This document shows, piece by piece, positions 1 through 11,489 of a stretch of 64,000 bases of DNA (the stretch's first letter is position 1; the number at the start of each line of letters is the position of its first letter). The stretch covers positions 11,141,001 to 11,205,000 of the forward strand of contig OX387610.1 in assembly GCA_947568835.1 (NCBI GenBank). Direction: 5' to 3'. Made by a program: the position numbers and the translations under genes. Source of the DNA: Protonemura montana (Eukaryota; Arthropoda; Insecta; Plecoptera; Nemouridae). Under the pieces are notes generated by a model that worked only from the letters and a program-made list of their open reading frames with translations, ran no database searches and was not told where the DNA came from.

Positions 1-23
1 GGAGCTGGACTGGAAAAATGTTC

Positions 24-98
24 GACCGAACCGGGATGCGAACCTGGGTCCTCCCATTTGTCGGTCAGGTGCTCTAACAACTGAGCTATTTGGGTACA
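24..98 (-). mobile_element. tRNA-derived SINE head or tRNA pseudogene
   Basis: Read on the minus strand this is tRNA-like. An A box (TAGCTCAGTTG) lies at 78-88 and a B box (GGTTCGCATCC) at 34-44, at normal tRNA spacing. The acceptor stem does not pair well and a second copy with the same layout lies at 32126-32198, so a dispersed Pol III-derived repeat is more likely than a working tRNA gene. Confidence 0.55.
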
Positions 99-593
99 AA
101 TATTCCAGTTTTCGCCGGGTGGGATAAGGGATCCCATCAAGGGGGAAGAGCCCGAGACGACCCGTAATGGCGAGATGTTCTTTGTTGTTTTTCTGTTGTC
201 TGATTTACGTTATGGTTCTGACATCTGTTACCTACGTGGTTTCTATGTCTTGGGTTATGCCAAAAAGAAGTTGAAATGCAAAGATAGGAGATACAAGGGT
301 CTGTGGCTATCATTTCACTTTTTAGTTTAAATTCAAACCCAAGTTGCGTGTGTCGATCTCTGCCCGAAAATGAATTCTTCAGTTATTTTCTTTAATGTTT
401 AAGTTCGTATAGCAAATTATCAAAAATAGTGAAGTTATATATTTTGGTAAAGTAGGTAAAGGAACGACCAGTTCTTGAAGAAGGAAGAGAGTGATAAAAA
501 ATTAACAAGACAATCTAAATTGTTGAGAGAATAATCTAACTCGAACAGAATTACTAACTGAACATGGAATATTTGTTCAAAACAACCTAGCTC
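99..593. other. gene-free stretch
   Basis: AT-rich DNA with no ORF of note and no repeat I recognise. Confidence 0.5.
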
Positions 594-923
594 GACTTAG
601 GTTGGGTTTTACCAAAATGTTCAACTATAAGTTGGATCTCTAGCTCACAGAAACATCTGAATTTCACTGCATGTTATTGGAAGTCGTCATGGCAATAGTT
701 TTAACTAACACTTCAACTAGAAGGCGAGATTTTGTTAAAACGGGACCTAAGTTTTAGTTTTTCACTGATTCGATAAGGTTTACCAAAATCTCGCCTCCTA
801 GTCAAAATTTTAGTTGAAACTGTTGCCATGGCGGCTTTCAATCACATGCAGTGAAATGCTGATGTTTCTGTGAGCTAGAGGTCCAACTTTTAGTTGAATA
901 TTTTGGAAAAACCCGACATAAGT
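594..923. mobile_element. foldback (MITE-like) element, family F1
   Basis: Two inverted arms of about 135-140 bp (about 595-734 and 783-922), roughly 80% identical, flank a short centre. Each arm carries the motif GCTCACAGAAACATC or its complement and a CATGGC block. There is no coding capacity. Single-arm relatives occur at 44068-44207 and, more diverged, at 38414-38567 and from about 3894. Confidence 0.75.
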
Positions 924-1524
924 ACCATACAGCCTGTTAATTTGTTATGTTTTGGCAACAGCCAACCAGGAAATTTCATTTTTTGGTTAAGAGTCTGTTA
1001 ATTAATTAACGTATTACTGAAATACCACATTAGAAGCCCTCCATTATTTGGCTTACTCCGGGGTCATAAGCGTTGCGGACCTTCTAAACGAATGCAGAAA
1101 AAAAGTAAGGTTAGGAAATTAATCCCCCTCTGTATTTTGGTTTTTAGACTCATTTCTTATTTATCTAACAGCAGAAGTTTGAAAAAAATTATCTGAGTTT
1201 TAGATGCAAATTAATCGCATATGAGAAAAGTAACTTTATTTCATAGAGTCAAATCTCTAATTTTGTGGTTTCATCTTTCAGTTCTGGCCAGACTAGGGAC
1301 CAGAGTGCTCGATCCAGACGATCTGGAGTCGACCCCGGGTCCGTCGAGACTCGCTGAAACTCGGTGAGTGCAAAGTTTACAAACCGACTAGTTAACATAT
1401 CACAGAAGTCTCAAGGCGTGGTTGCCAAACGGAGCTGTCCCAAGTGCTTGACAACTTAGCATTGGCATAACTTCTGCCCGGAGGGAATGACTGGCAACAA
1501 ACTTGGTGTTCATCGTCATCCTTT
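924..1524. other. gene-free stretch
   Basis: AT-rich DNA with a short GC-rich patch near 1290-1360. Nothing recognisable. Confidence 0.45.
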
Positions 1525-1665
1525 CAAGATCTTGTGAGATCACTAAAGTTAAGCAACACTGCGCTGGCTCAGGTATAGGATGGGTGACCACTGAACGGTT
1601 TGGCGGGTTGGAAACATTAGTTCTCATGGGATCACCGAAGTTATGTGACGTCGGAAGGGTTTCAA
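1525..1665 (+). mobile_element. 5S-rRNA-like SINE head, partial
   Basis: The stretch contains AAGTTAAGCAACACTG followed by GGATGGGTGACC, matching the A-block and C-block of the 5S rRNA internal promoter (5S has GAAGCTAAGCAG and GGATGGGAGACC). It then reads into the GGTTTGGCGGGTTGGAAACA segment that precedes the 5S part in other copies, as if two heads were joined. The SINE core and tail are missing. Confidence 0.65.
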
Positions 1666-2298
1666 GCTTAAAGCATGAAGTTTCTGTTTCAAATTGGAAG
1701 ATGACGTCATGACTAAGCCCGTTTTGTCTATTTTTGAAAAAAAAAATCACAACTTTCTTGGGCTGACTCTCCTGCTTTTGCCAAAATCCATCACGATCTA
1801 TGCTTCTATTCGTAATATTTTGTGGAAATCAGCATTCCAACCCCACGAGTCGTTCCAGATGCTTTAATGTTATTTCCAGCAACCCCCGGAGAGTTATACC
1901 AACTAAACCTTGAAGGTGCATTGACAACAGTAGTGGATCTTGCATGGCTTACAATTTTGGAACAAACCTATCGATGCTAGCGCCAAGCGGCGATCACGGC
2001 AGCTGAGCGGATCATTTCAAAAGAATGCATGGCTTAACGGATTCTTTTTGACGCGTCATGGGACTCGCTATCCACTCGGATTTCTCGCATAAATCTCTTC
2101 GCTACAAAAGACGGGAGATTATGCTAATCTGTCCCCATCTCCTTCTCTCTCTCTCCTCCTCCTCCTGGCTGTCTGTGTCGCGTCTCTGTCGCCAAAGCAA
2201 AGCGAAGTCTTGAGAACAAGGGTGTCCAATCAGCTCTGTATAGGGCTAGGCCATGGATCAGGCGGAATATGCCATCAGAGGCAATCACATTATTATTA
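1666..2298. other. gene-free stretch
   Basis: No gene seen. A pyrimidine-rich CT/CCT tract lies near 2140-2170. Confidence 0.45.
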
Positions 2299-2626
2299 AC
2301 ACTATAACCGTCTCAAAAATTGATGCCCAAACGGGTCAAATTGGAGTAATTCGAGTTTGACAGGTTGTGACGTGATATAGTGTAACTAGAATCAGAGTGA
2401 CTGTGAGTATTCACAGCCTCTTGGTTCTACTCCTTGGAGAACTGTCATTCTCATCAAAATACACTAGAATCGTCTCAAAAAGCCAGTGTCCAAGTAGCTC
2501 AATGGTACAGAGCAACACCCGAGTCCCCGTTTGGGCTTCAATTTTTGAGACGGTTATAGTGTTGATAATAATAAAATACCCCGCGCATTGCAAGCGTTTG
2601 CAATTTAAATAAGATTTCATCCTAAG
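2299..2626. mobile_element. tRNA-derived element with terminal inverted repeats
   Basis: A terminal block of about 36 bp starting ACACTATAACCGTCTCAAAA (2299-2338) recurs inverted at 2526-2563. Between them is a degenerate tRNA-like head (AAGTAGCTCAATGG). The right repeat is followed by the family tail, which includes ATACCCCGCGCATTGCAAGC and ends near AAGATTTCATCC. Relatives lie at 7289-7560, 32847-33062, 43795-43945 and 56454-56842. Confidence 0.7.
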
Positions 2627-3699
2627 AGACGGCTTCACAAATGCAATTTGAGTGCATTTTTGATGTGAGTTTTTTTTTATTTTAATTTTTTTCGGCTGCG
2701 CACCCAATTTTCTCTCCTGTTTCTTTTTGTGCTGAACCTGAGTGTGGAACCAGTTAAAGCAACAATTATCTTGACAAATTACTACAGATTGCAACCCCAG
2801 CATTTGCTTCCCCTCTTGGAACTTGGAAATGTGTTCGGAAATATTGATTGGGTTTGCGACCCAATTTCTGCTGCCGATCGTGCTGATTTAAATAATAATT
2901 GCATTTTTTTTATTTTTGTTTCGGATCTAATTTAAGAACACGATTAGGTAGCCTGAACATTGATCATCTCGCTACACCCGTCCATAAACGCAACAACCTA
3001 AACAAACTAGACGACTTGATTTTCTTATTCCAAATCGCGTCGGTTTGATTTGAAAATGGTTTTGATTTCCTTGGGGACCTTGGTTTGACAAATCCTTTCG
3101 TAGCTTGAATTCTCGCTGAAAATCACACATATTTTTTTGTAGTTTTTTTTCTGAACGGTCAGAGATCATTTCAGATGGTCAACGCTGTTTCGTGAATCTC
3201 TGAGATTTCTACAACTTATAGATCTCTCTGCAGATTTGGATGTGAGATATGTGCGACCGAACCGCCGAAGACAGATCGGCGAATGCTTAACTCAAAAGAC
3301 AACGGGCATGTCACTGATCCGAAAAGTTGCACTGACGTATTGGTCTGGGAAAGAAAAGTCGTCGGGAAAACCAGCAGAGAAGTTTTCTTGGACGTATGTT
3401 TTCTTGTACATCTTTAAGTGCATTTTAGTTTTCTTATTGGAAACTTTTTTTGGAATTTTGGTGTCATGCGTTATCCCACAGTTCTATACGTCAATAATAG
3501 TACATTATTTCTCAACTCTGTACTTACCCTCAGAACTTTCAGACTTTCAGTGCATGTGACTCGTTGTTGCCATGGCAATTGATATTTTAAACTCACTTAA
3601 TTCAATTACGGAATTAAAATTGAAACTTCGCGTTATGTCTTTCTAATCATCAAATGAAACGAAAATAAAAAAACCTGCCTGAAAAGCTTACTAACCGAT
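2627..3699. other. gene-free stretch
   Basis: Only small, unsupported ORFs. A fragment near 3526-3580 (TCAGTGCATGTGA, GTTGCCATGGCAA) resembles an arm of foldback family F1. Confidence 0.4.
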
Positions 3700-3860
3700 T
3701 GTTTTTAGACTCATGTCTACTTGATCTAAACTTGGCACTAGTTTTGACAAAAACTATTTCAACTGGGCTTTGAATGCTAAGTGAAAAACAACTAAATTTC
3801 CCAACGTTTCGTAACTTGTACCCGTTACTTTAGCAAGGTTAAGAGCAGTCCTCTTACTAA
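3700..3860. mobile_element. foldback family F2, single arm
   Basis: Starts with GTTTTTAGACTCATGTCTAC, continues through the diagnostic TTGAATGCTAAGTGAA and AACTAAATTTCCCAACGTTT blocks, then stops. It is the left arm only of the family seen complete at 4515-4755. Confidence 0.65.
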
Positions 3861-3893
3861 CGATTCAACTGTTAAGCGTATCAACTTACTTAT

Positions 3894-3985
3894 GCCCAGT
3901 ATTACAATTTTCTTAACTCCCAGATAAAACGTGAGTCTAATTAATTGCCATAGCAACAACCATCGTTTTAGATCGTTTTTCGATG
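3894..3985. mobile_element. F1-related fragment
   Basis: Begins CCCAGTATTACAATTTTC, the same end as the element at 38414-38567, and contains an AATTGCCATAGCAACAACCA block aligning with that element's centre. Confidence 0.4.
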
Positions 3986-4079
3986 CATTTGACCAACTTG
4001 CCTAACGGCTGATAAAATCCAACTGACATCGTTCAGGCTTACCAACAAGCCTACGTCAGTCTTACTGCCAATTTGATTT

Positions 4080-4215
4080 CAAACTGGCCGTGAGACACCG
4101 ACGCCGACGCCATATTGGTGCGACGTTGCCAGGTGAGATACGACAGCATCTGTCTTCATTAACCGACGCCGTCGGGCGTCGCGACGCCTTGACTGATGCG
4201 CGCGGCGCCGTACGA
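4080..4215. other. CpG-rich patch
   Basis: A short GC-rich island (repeated GACGCC and GCGACG) in AT-rich surroundings. No ORF and no splice-site pair. It could be a promoter remnant; nothing proves it. Confidence 0.25.
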
Positions 4216-4514
4216 AAATAAAATAAAGACTAGCAAAACCGGCGCCTTGCACTACTTTGGATTTTTCTTTCTTTGCGATAGCTCAAGTCTTGTTACCTAC
4301 CAAGTGTTAGAAACATTGCGCTCCACTTGTTATCGGTAATCGCTGGCCCGGGTAATTGCTACTATAAATCGGGCAAACTGCATTACCTGCCAGACGCTAA
4401 CGGGACGTTAATCATCGAGCTTAAGTCGATTAGCGAGAAGTGATCTCACGTGGAGATGAGACGAGGCTTATTGATGAGCATAGCGAGCGAAGAGATATCT
4501 TCAATTTCACTAAT

Positions 4515-4755
4515 TACAAAAACTATTTTATTGCGTTTTAACAAAAACTATTTGAAATGGGTTTTCAATGCTAAGTGAAGGACAACTAAAATTCCCGACG
4601 TTTCGTAACATGTACTAGTTACTATTAGTTACTAGTACATGTTACGAAACGTCGGGAAATTTTGTTGTTCTTGACTTAGCATTCAAAACCCATTTCAAAT
4701 AGTTTTTGTTAAAACTAGTGCTAAGGTTACATCAAGTAGACAAGAGTCTAAAAAC
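4515..4755. mobile_element. foldback (MITE-like) element, family F2, complete
   Basis: Long inverted repeat. The inner arms at 4594-4656 are identical over at least 26 bp (starting CCCGACGTTTCGTAACATGT) around a tiny loop. The outer arms carry AAAACTATTTGAAATGGGTT and its complement. The right end is the complement of the TTTTTAGACTC terminus of other copies. Non-coding. Confidence 0.8.
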
Positions 4756-5403
4756 AATCATAAATGTTATTGTGTGTTTGTTCGCTCGCTCCACGGATGA
4801 AACAGCTGCTCCAATTTCGATACAAATTTTTCGTTTTTTTAGCAAATTTGAGTGAGCAATTTTGCTGACCAATTAGGATTAACGAAAATTGTCACATTAA
4901 CATTTCAACAGAGAAACTTTTGACAGTGACGCGGGCCAGGGTTTAAAATTTTCGAGTCGAGTCGGGCCTTTCAGTCAAACGTTCAGTCATTTGTAGACTT
5001 TCTAGAAAATGTTTGGGATTTTTTTTGCTTTTTCACGCTTTCAGGCTTTCTTTGGCCGACTCTCTTATGTGTGAAATATTTCTGAAAGAATCGTGACTCA
5101 TAAATTTCTAGAATTTCAAAAAAAAAACCAAAAAAAAAACAAATCGCATGTCCGGTGCCCAGATCCAAAAGAAGCGGTTTCAAGATGGTAGATCGCTGTT
5201 GCCCCTGGCTACCGCACCTGCGCAGGTGCAAACAGATAATTGGAATCAGGCGATCTCTACCGGCCACTTTGTGTGATTGTTTTCCGTGGGACCGGGAAAC
5301 AATCTGCCAGCTTGCTGATTATCTCTCCACCCCAACCCCATCGCGTGTGCCACAGCAATATCCTGATTGCAAGCGTGCTCTACTAGTGTCTGGAACGATA
5401 CAC

Positions 5404-5443
5404 GCTCCTGCGTTGCTCCTGCGTTGCTCCTGCGTTGCTCCTG
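5404..5443 (+). repeat. 11-bp tandem repeat, 3.6 copies
   Basis: GCTCCTGCGTT repeated three and a half times without interruption. Confidence 0.85.
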
Positions 5444-5447
5444 ACTG

Positions 5448-5770
5448 ACGTTGATGAGGATGATGCTGATCCGAACTTAGACTAGACGAGATGAGGGGAA
5501 ACACGATGCCGGAAATTAGCCTACTCCTACTTAAGAGCACCAAGGGGACCACTGGCTTAAGGTCCCTTTAGAAAAACGGTACAACGCGAACAGCAGGATT
5601 CCTCTAGAAATACATTCTGACGAGAGGTTGATAAGCAAGGCGAGTGAAGTTGTGTTAACGTCAACTCCTCTAACCTCTCGACCGGACAGAACTAGTCGTG
5701 TGTATGATGGTATGTTTGATGGTCTGGTGGACTGGTCCCCGCCAAACCGTTGGGCTCCCTTTGCTCTCGA
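5448..5770 (-). mobile_element. 5S-head SINE, reverse copy lacking most of the 5S head
   Basis: On the minus strand it reads from the CCAAACGG-type junction through the central core (dynamics: CAACCTCTCGTCAG, then a degenerate GGGACCTTAAGCC block) to the CATCATCCTCATCAACGTCA tail. The order matches the full copies at 11490-11915 and 63060-63445. Confidence 0.7.
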
Positions 5771-7044
5771 GGTGAATTCGCAAGATTTAACACGTACCTT
5801 ACACGAGGGACGTTGTTCGAACACCCCATGGGAAACCGAGAACTGGAGATACTTTTATTTCGCAGGTGTAGCAGGATTTTCGAAAACGATATGTGTTTTT
5901 ATTTGCTAGCACCGTGGAGACAGCGAATTAAATGCTGCAAAAGTTTTCAACTTTCGACCTTCTGGAAATCGCCAAGTGCATTCTGTTGGATCTCCGTGTT
6001 TTTAAGAGATTATAGTCCAAGGATCGACCACCAGGAAAATGCCATTTTTGTTTCTTTTACCGAAACACCTTGAAGATTATAATCAAAGATAATTCGGGTT
6101 TAAGAAGTCGTGACCTAGCCGGGATTCGAGCACGGAGAGCTCAATGCTTAAGGCTCAAGGCTAAGTTTCTCACAAGAAATATCTTGTAAGAAATGTCCTG
6201 TGAAAGAACGGTTTCATCGCACTAATGTTGAACTGTCATATTGAAAAAAAAAGCCGCCAAATGGCTTCTTTACCAACAAAATTGGTGGTTGCAACTAGGT
6301 TGAGTCGTTTCCAGTGCTAGGAAATTTAATTTCGATCTTTCTCGCCGATTACTCTCATTTGAGACTGGTTTTTCGTTAAATTCAACGTCTTTCGATTGGC
6401 TTCCGATACTTTGAGTCGTTATTATTTAATTCAAGCGGTATGTTGATAAAGAAGGTCGCAAGCGCCATCCGGTGATAGCTAACATTACCACGTTTAGCCG
6501 ACTCGTTTGCTCAGCAGACATTTTAACATAAGCACTGGTCCTAAACTGTTTCATTCTTATTCTCGCATCAACTTCTCGCTTACTTCGCCGCTTCACTTAT
6601 TCTTCCTAATGTCTACCAAACTTCACCTGATTCTGCGCACTGTGCATTTCCCTTTCAAATCCCTTGTACCAGTTTTCCAAATTACCGTGCAATCGTGTCT
6701 ATAGCCTCAAGACCCAGCGCGTTAAATGGAACAGCTATTTGAACGACAACGCCGTGCGCATAGCGCGACTTTGATGCCTGCGGGACTGGCACGGAAATGT
6801 CGGGCGAATAGATACAGTGTAAATAATGAAGTCGCCTAGTTACGGCTGACGATGTAAGAGGTTGGGGAGTAGAGAGTCGCGATCGCGTGAGAGTGGCTAT
6901 CTGGGTAACATGATGAAGAGCGGACGAGAAACAATGATGTCGTTAAAAAATTGACAGAAAATAAATGCAAAAACGCGTAACACGTTTTAAATATGGGTCA
7001 TGTTTAAAAATCGAAGAAAGTAACATTGGGTTAAGAGGTTTAAT
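5771..7044. other. gene-free stretch with a fragment of foldback family F3
   Basis: Near 6325-6345 a segment reading AATTTCGATCTTTCTCG matches the inner part of the 18627-19037 foldback. No supported gene. Confidence 0.4.
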
Positions 7045-7215
7045 AGTATCCCAGCGTTAGTGTTAAAGATTCTGCTGAGCAAACGAGCCGGTAACTCGTG
7101 GTAACGGTTGCCATCACCCGATGGCACTTGCGGCAGTCCTGTTTAACAAACTTCCACATTAAATATTGACGACTCAAAACTATCGATACAAGTAGACCAA
7201 TCGCTGGGGGGTAAA
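7045..7215. repeat. dispersed ~150-bp repeat, copy 1 of 3
   Basis: Carries CTGCTGAGCAAACGAGCC, a GATGGC(A/G)CTTGC block and a (G/C)TCAAAA(C/A)TATCG block in the same order as 22640-22795. A more diverged copy is at 41505-41650. Function and class are unknown. Confidence 0.6.
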
Positions 7216-7288
7216 TCAGTGACGAGCATCTTAGCGTGAACCAAACTCTGAAGCGAGTAAAGGTGGTGTCTCCACCTAAAAGCAACTA

Positions 7289-7560
7289 GCATTTAGATGC
7301 AATATTATTTAAATTGCAAACGCTTTCAATTCGCGGGGTATTTTATTATTGTGAACACTATAACCGTCTCAAAAATTGATGCCCAAATGGGGATTCACAT
7401 TCTCATGCGTCATTCTCATCAAATACACTAAAATCGTCTCAAAAAGCAAGCGTCCAAGTAGCTCACTGTTTCAGAGCAACACCCACGATAGGTGGAGATC
7501 GGAGTTCGTATCCGCGTTTGGACATCAATTTTTGAGACGGTTATAGTGTAACCGGTTATA
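7289..7560. mobile_element. tRNA-derived element with terminal inverted repeats
   Basis: Here the family tail (AAACGCTTTCAATTCGCGGGG) is at the left in inverted orientation, followed by CACTATAACCGTCTCAAAAA. The complement of that block closes the element at 7517-7553. A tRNA-like head (AAGTAGCTCACTG) lies between. The structure is a snap-back version of the family. Confidence 0.7.
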
Positions 7561-9433
7561 GTGTATAAAGCAACTAGAATTTTCTTCGGTATAGCAATTG
7601 AGAGGTTGGTAATATTCGGTACTCTTTTCGAGACTCGGACTAAACCTACAAAGCCTGAGTGGAAAAAACACATTAGCCAAAAATTAAGCAGGCACGGCTT
7701 CGTATTTCGTTGAAAAAGAGAACTCAATATCAACAGCTTTAATACGAGCTACCGTTCAGTGCCGAGCCTCCCCAGTGCGTGTGCATAAGCAGGCTCATTT
7801 CCGCCTAACGCGTGCCGGATGTTGTACTAATCATGTACTGGGAAGGCGGGCGGGGGTTCGAAGGCACCACTTAGATGGCAAACACTGCAAGACGTGCTGG
7901 AGGTGGGGAGACTAATTCCCACAGGCAATTTATCAGCGTTATGTAAATGTCTTAATCCTGGGGATTACGTACGATGTGTGGAAGGAAAAACAAACTGGCG
8001 GAAACGGGGCTGGTGAAATGTTGAAAGTGATCTGCAAAAAACTAGGATGGTGTTTTTTTTGACGACTTATTTGAATGAAGTAAGCCGGACTTAGTTCTGG
8101 TTTCACTAAATTCTTTTAATCTGAAGTCAGCTTCTAAGTCGGAGGAACATCTGAATTACATTGGTGGTTGCGCGTGGTGGAAGGAAAGGGGAGTCTATGG
8201 CAGGAAAATACCGTGGGGAAATTACCATCGCACTGATTCTGGGAGGAAAATAATAGATATCCTAAACTTTAGCGATTTCATCACTCAATAGCAAAAATCA
8301 CCAAAGCCGTTTAAGTTTTGTTTAATCGGGGTTTAAGAGATGATCTAGGACAACATTGATTTTCACCATTAAACCGACATTTTAACGGGTCGTTAAATAA
8401 CTTTATATTCAAGATCTTTCATACATGATGGTATTGGTGATCGTAGGGACACTTGACATTGCTAATATTGCAGATCAGGTGATTTGCTTCTAATAGGCCT
8501 GTTGTCAAAACATGGCGCCGTCGTTAAACCTAACCTAACACACCAACCAATCAATTGATCCATCTATCAACCAATGAAATCGATGAATCAAACTAAAGTG
8601 ACTTTATACGTCGACAAAGCATAGCATCATTAATAGGTTGAGACGACCAGACAGAGTCCCATGAGTGTCTTGGCACATCTTGCCTGTCTTGTCCACGTTC
8701 TTTGACTTTGCCGGGACACGAACCCAGCACCCCGACGCGGCGACCATTAATAATTCAGACGACGTCTGTGTGTAACATACGAGCATCGGCGTCTTTTCAC
8801 GGCCCATCAGACCGGAAGGGTACAAGGCGAAAGGCACGGTGCGGTTTTGAAAAAAAAAACATGCCGAGCTGTGGAGAGTAATTTTGTTTCACTCACGGCG
8901 TTTTTTTGAAAGAGATGTTTTAAAAAATGTGATTTAGTTTCGCGGAAGCCAGAGGCATGTGTAAGGTTTGCATTATTTAGATGTGAAATAAAAGTGGCTG
9001 GATATGATATTTTTCCGCTCTTCCCTAGAGAAACTGAATTCAAAATCTTGTATGTTGTGTCTCAAAATATTATTTTGATATATATTTTATATATATATAT
9101 ATACATATTTTATATTTTCAGTTGTGTAGTGTAAAAGGGTATTTGTTCAATTCATGTTCATCTTGTCAAATGCCAACCCATCTCTACTCAACCATTAAAG
9201 CTATGTTGCCAACTCATGTAACCCTTTCTATCAGGAAAACACCAAATATAGAATTTCAGTGCAATGCCCTCGATTCATTCGGCAACCCAGCAAAATTATT
9301 CAATTCTGACTGCTAACATGTTGAGCACGTAAATATTAAACTTTACAAATGCGCTGAAAATTGCTTGTTGTTATAACTACATGCACAATATGTAACTTTT
9401 TTTAGTTTAAGATCTGGTGTAGTACTAAATTTT
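7561..9433. other. gene-free stretch
   Basis: Only unsupported short ORFs. A TATATA-rich tract lies at about 9070-9112. Confidence 0.45.
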
Positions 9434-9960
9434 AAGCGCATCTCGTGGACTGGTTTCCAAGCCAGTGGGGTCTTCGATCTCCTTTATTCTACCTGTGTAA
9501 CCCACTGTTCTGTACACACTTGCGTGGATAGTGCATCCCGTGGACTGGTTTCCAAGCCAGTGGGGTCTTCGATCTCCCCTATTCTACCTGTGTAACCCAC
9601 TGGTCTGTACAACCTTGCGTGGATAGCGCATCCTGTGGACTGGTTTCCAAGCCAGTGGGGTCTTCGATCTCCCCTATTCTACCTGTGTAACCCACTGGTC
9701 TGTACACACTTGCATGGATAGCGCATCCCGTGGACTGGTTTCCAAACCAGTGGGGCCTTCGATCTCCCCTATTCTACCTGTGTAACCCACTGTTCTGTAC
9801 ACACTTGCATGGATAGCGCATCCCGTGGACTGGTTTCCAAGCCAGCGGGGTCTTCGATCACCCCTATTCTACCTGTGTAACCCACTGGTCTGTACATACT
9901 TGCGTGGATAGCGCATCCTGTGAACTGATTTCAAATACGGTAAGGCCTTTGATCTCATTC
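9434..9960 (+). repeat. 95-bp satellite, array 1 (about 5.5 copies)
   Basis: The marker GGACTGGTTTCCAAGCCAG recurs at 9447, 9542, 9637, 9732, 9827 and (mutated) 9922, exactly 95 bp apart. Copies are 90-98% alike and decay at the right edge. The marker contains an imperfect palindrome (ACTGG...CCAGT). The same unit forms a second array at 39033-39655. Confidence 0.95.
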
Positions 9961-10389
9961 AATCTACCTCAGTAACCTTGACAAATCAGCGGCGCTTGGC
10001 CAAGTTTTCTTGTCGGTAATTACCACAAACAAAGCGGCCACAACAGTGCTGGAAACGGCGAAAAGGCAAGTTTCCCAAATCGAGAGAGCCAAAACAGACC
10101 TCCGTTTCTTCAGAGAGACGTTCTGACCAACTATAAATGGAAAGCAATAAATCTGATAGAGGTCAAAGGTTATTATCGCCATTATAGCGGCGGGCACGGG
10201 GGCGATCTACAGCCTCCAATTCGGCGTCACCCATGGCAACAGGCATGGAAAACTCCGTGGCTTTATGGCGCGTTAAAATATATAATTTACAAGCGAGCAT
10301 TTCCCGACTCTGGCGCTGCAGTTTCTTAGGCGGAAAGGAAACGAGTCGGCCGTGTGTGTGTTAGTGTGTTGACTGCTGTTTCTTGCAGT
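9961..10389. other. gene-free stretch
   Basis: A 77-codon minus-strand ORF (9964-10197) has a hydrophobic middle but no recognisable family and no splice context. A GC-richer patch lies at 10190-10350. Confidence 0.35.
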
Positions 10390-10578
10390 TCGCTTTGTGA
10401 ATGAGTTTTATAAACGAAACTATGCCTTGGAAGAGATTACAGAGGCCTGGATCTTGTTTAATTTTGTCCTCTGGATACAAACAGACGCTCGTCGTCGCCT
10501 TTGTTCTTATTCAAAAGCTGGTAGAGTTTGTTCACCTTATTTTCTTCTTTATCATTTATCAGAATGGTGTTTTGAAGG
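10390..10578 (+). CDS. candidate first coding exon of a membrane protein
   Basis: Sequence shows an acceptor-like tract (TGCTGTTTCTTGCAG) ending at about 10389, an ATG at 10401 and 59 open codons. A donor-like AAG|GTAAAT (phase 0) follows at 10578/10579. The peptide starts MSFINETMPWKRL and has a hydrophobic stretch of about 30 residues (VVAFVLIQ... LIFFFIIY), a likely transmembrane segment. I do not recognise the family. A possible downstream segment near 10900-10975 encodes another hydrophobic run (WTLSACFTAVLGAILVA) before a GTGAGG donor, but its reading frame does not join cleanly to this exon. It may be chance. Confidence 0.25.
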
Positions 10579-11489
10579 TAAATTAGAAAGGGATAGGGGG
10601 ACATTTGTTCCCATTTCGTGGATAAGCTTTCCCGTAATTTCCTTGAAATGTCCGTAGTAAATAACTAGAGGAAAGTACCGGATAGCTGGCCTCTAGGATA
10701 GAACCATGGACCACCGCGTAGCATAAAACTCTATTGAAACAAAATTTTATCAACAACAACTTTCGCAAAAGGCCGGGAGCTTACTCTGTTTGGTAGACAG
10801 TGGCTTCTAACTCATCCAAAGTATTTCGAGGCTAAGCTCCACAGGTTTTAAACAAGTTTTGTCGTTATTTTGCTCTTGACAAGAGCTAATGAGCGGGTCA
10901 TACATTTCTTCAAGCGTTCAGATGGGCGTGGACACTGTCTGCATGCTTTACCGCTGTTCTTGGCGCGATCCTGGTGGCTATGTGAGGCACTACGTTAACA
11001 AACACCAAGTCTTATGGTACATTTGTTCTTTCCGAGACAAACTATTGCATTGTATGTACAAACAAAGTGTAATTTATTGTAGTTTTCCTACCAACCGCAT
11101 GAGCGCTTTGCTTGGGTGAACGTTGTTATATGGTAGCCGTGTGAACTATTCACTAGCAGTTGCTAAGAATATTGTGGAGGTAATAATTGTGTGATACCCT
11201 CAGGTTGTGGAGATTTGAAAATTCAATCAAGCTGGTGCTCCAATTCGCTGATTGGCTGGAGTTAACAGTGATTTTCATGCTTTAAAACAACTGCAAATTG
11301 GATGATTGTTGTTGATTCATGATTAAGTGTCATCCAATCAGAACCGTATCCCATCAAGATTTGATATTGATACATTACGTCATTATACGTCTGCTTCCAG
11401 CACAAAATCAATAAGCAAAGGTAAATATGGCGTCCGCTCTAAGGAGCCTGTGACGTTGCCTGTTTTGATCGCTGTGTAAGGAGCTTGGA
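10579..11489. other. gene-free stretch apart from possible exon at 10915-10974
   Basis: No repeat recognised. See the note under the 10390 exon for the hydrophobic segment. Confidence 0.35.

Noticed and set aside
1525..1600. True 5S rRNA gene
   Set aside because: Only the internal-promoter region matches; the ends of 5S rRNA are missing and the module is joined to SINE leader sequence.
9434..9960. CRISPR-like array (95-bp regular repeats)
   Set aside because: The whole 95-bp unit repeats with no unique spacers, in a eukaryotic genome; it is a satellite.
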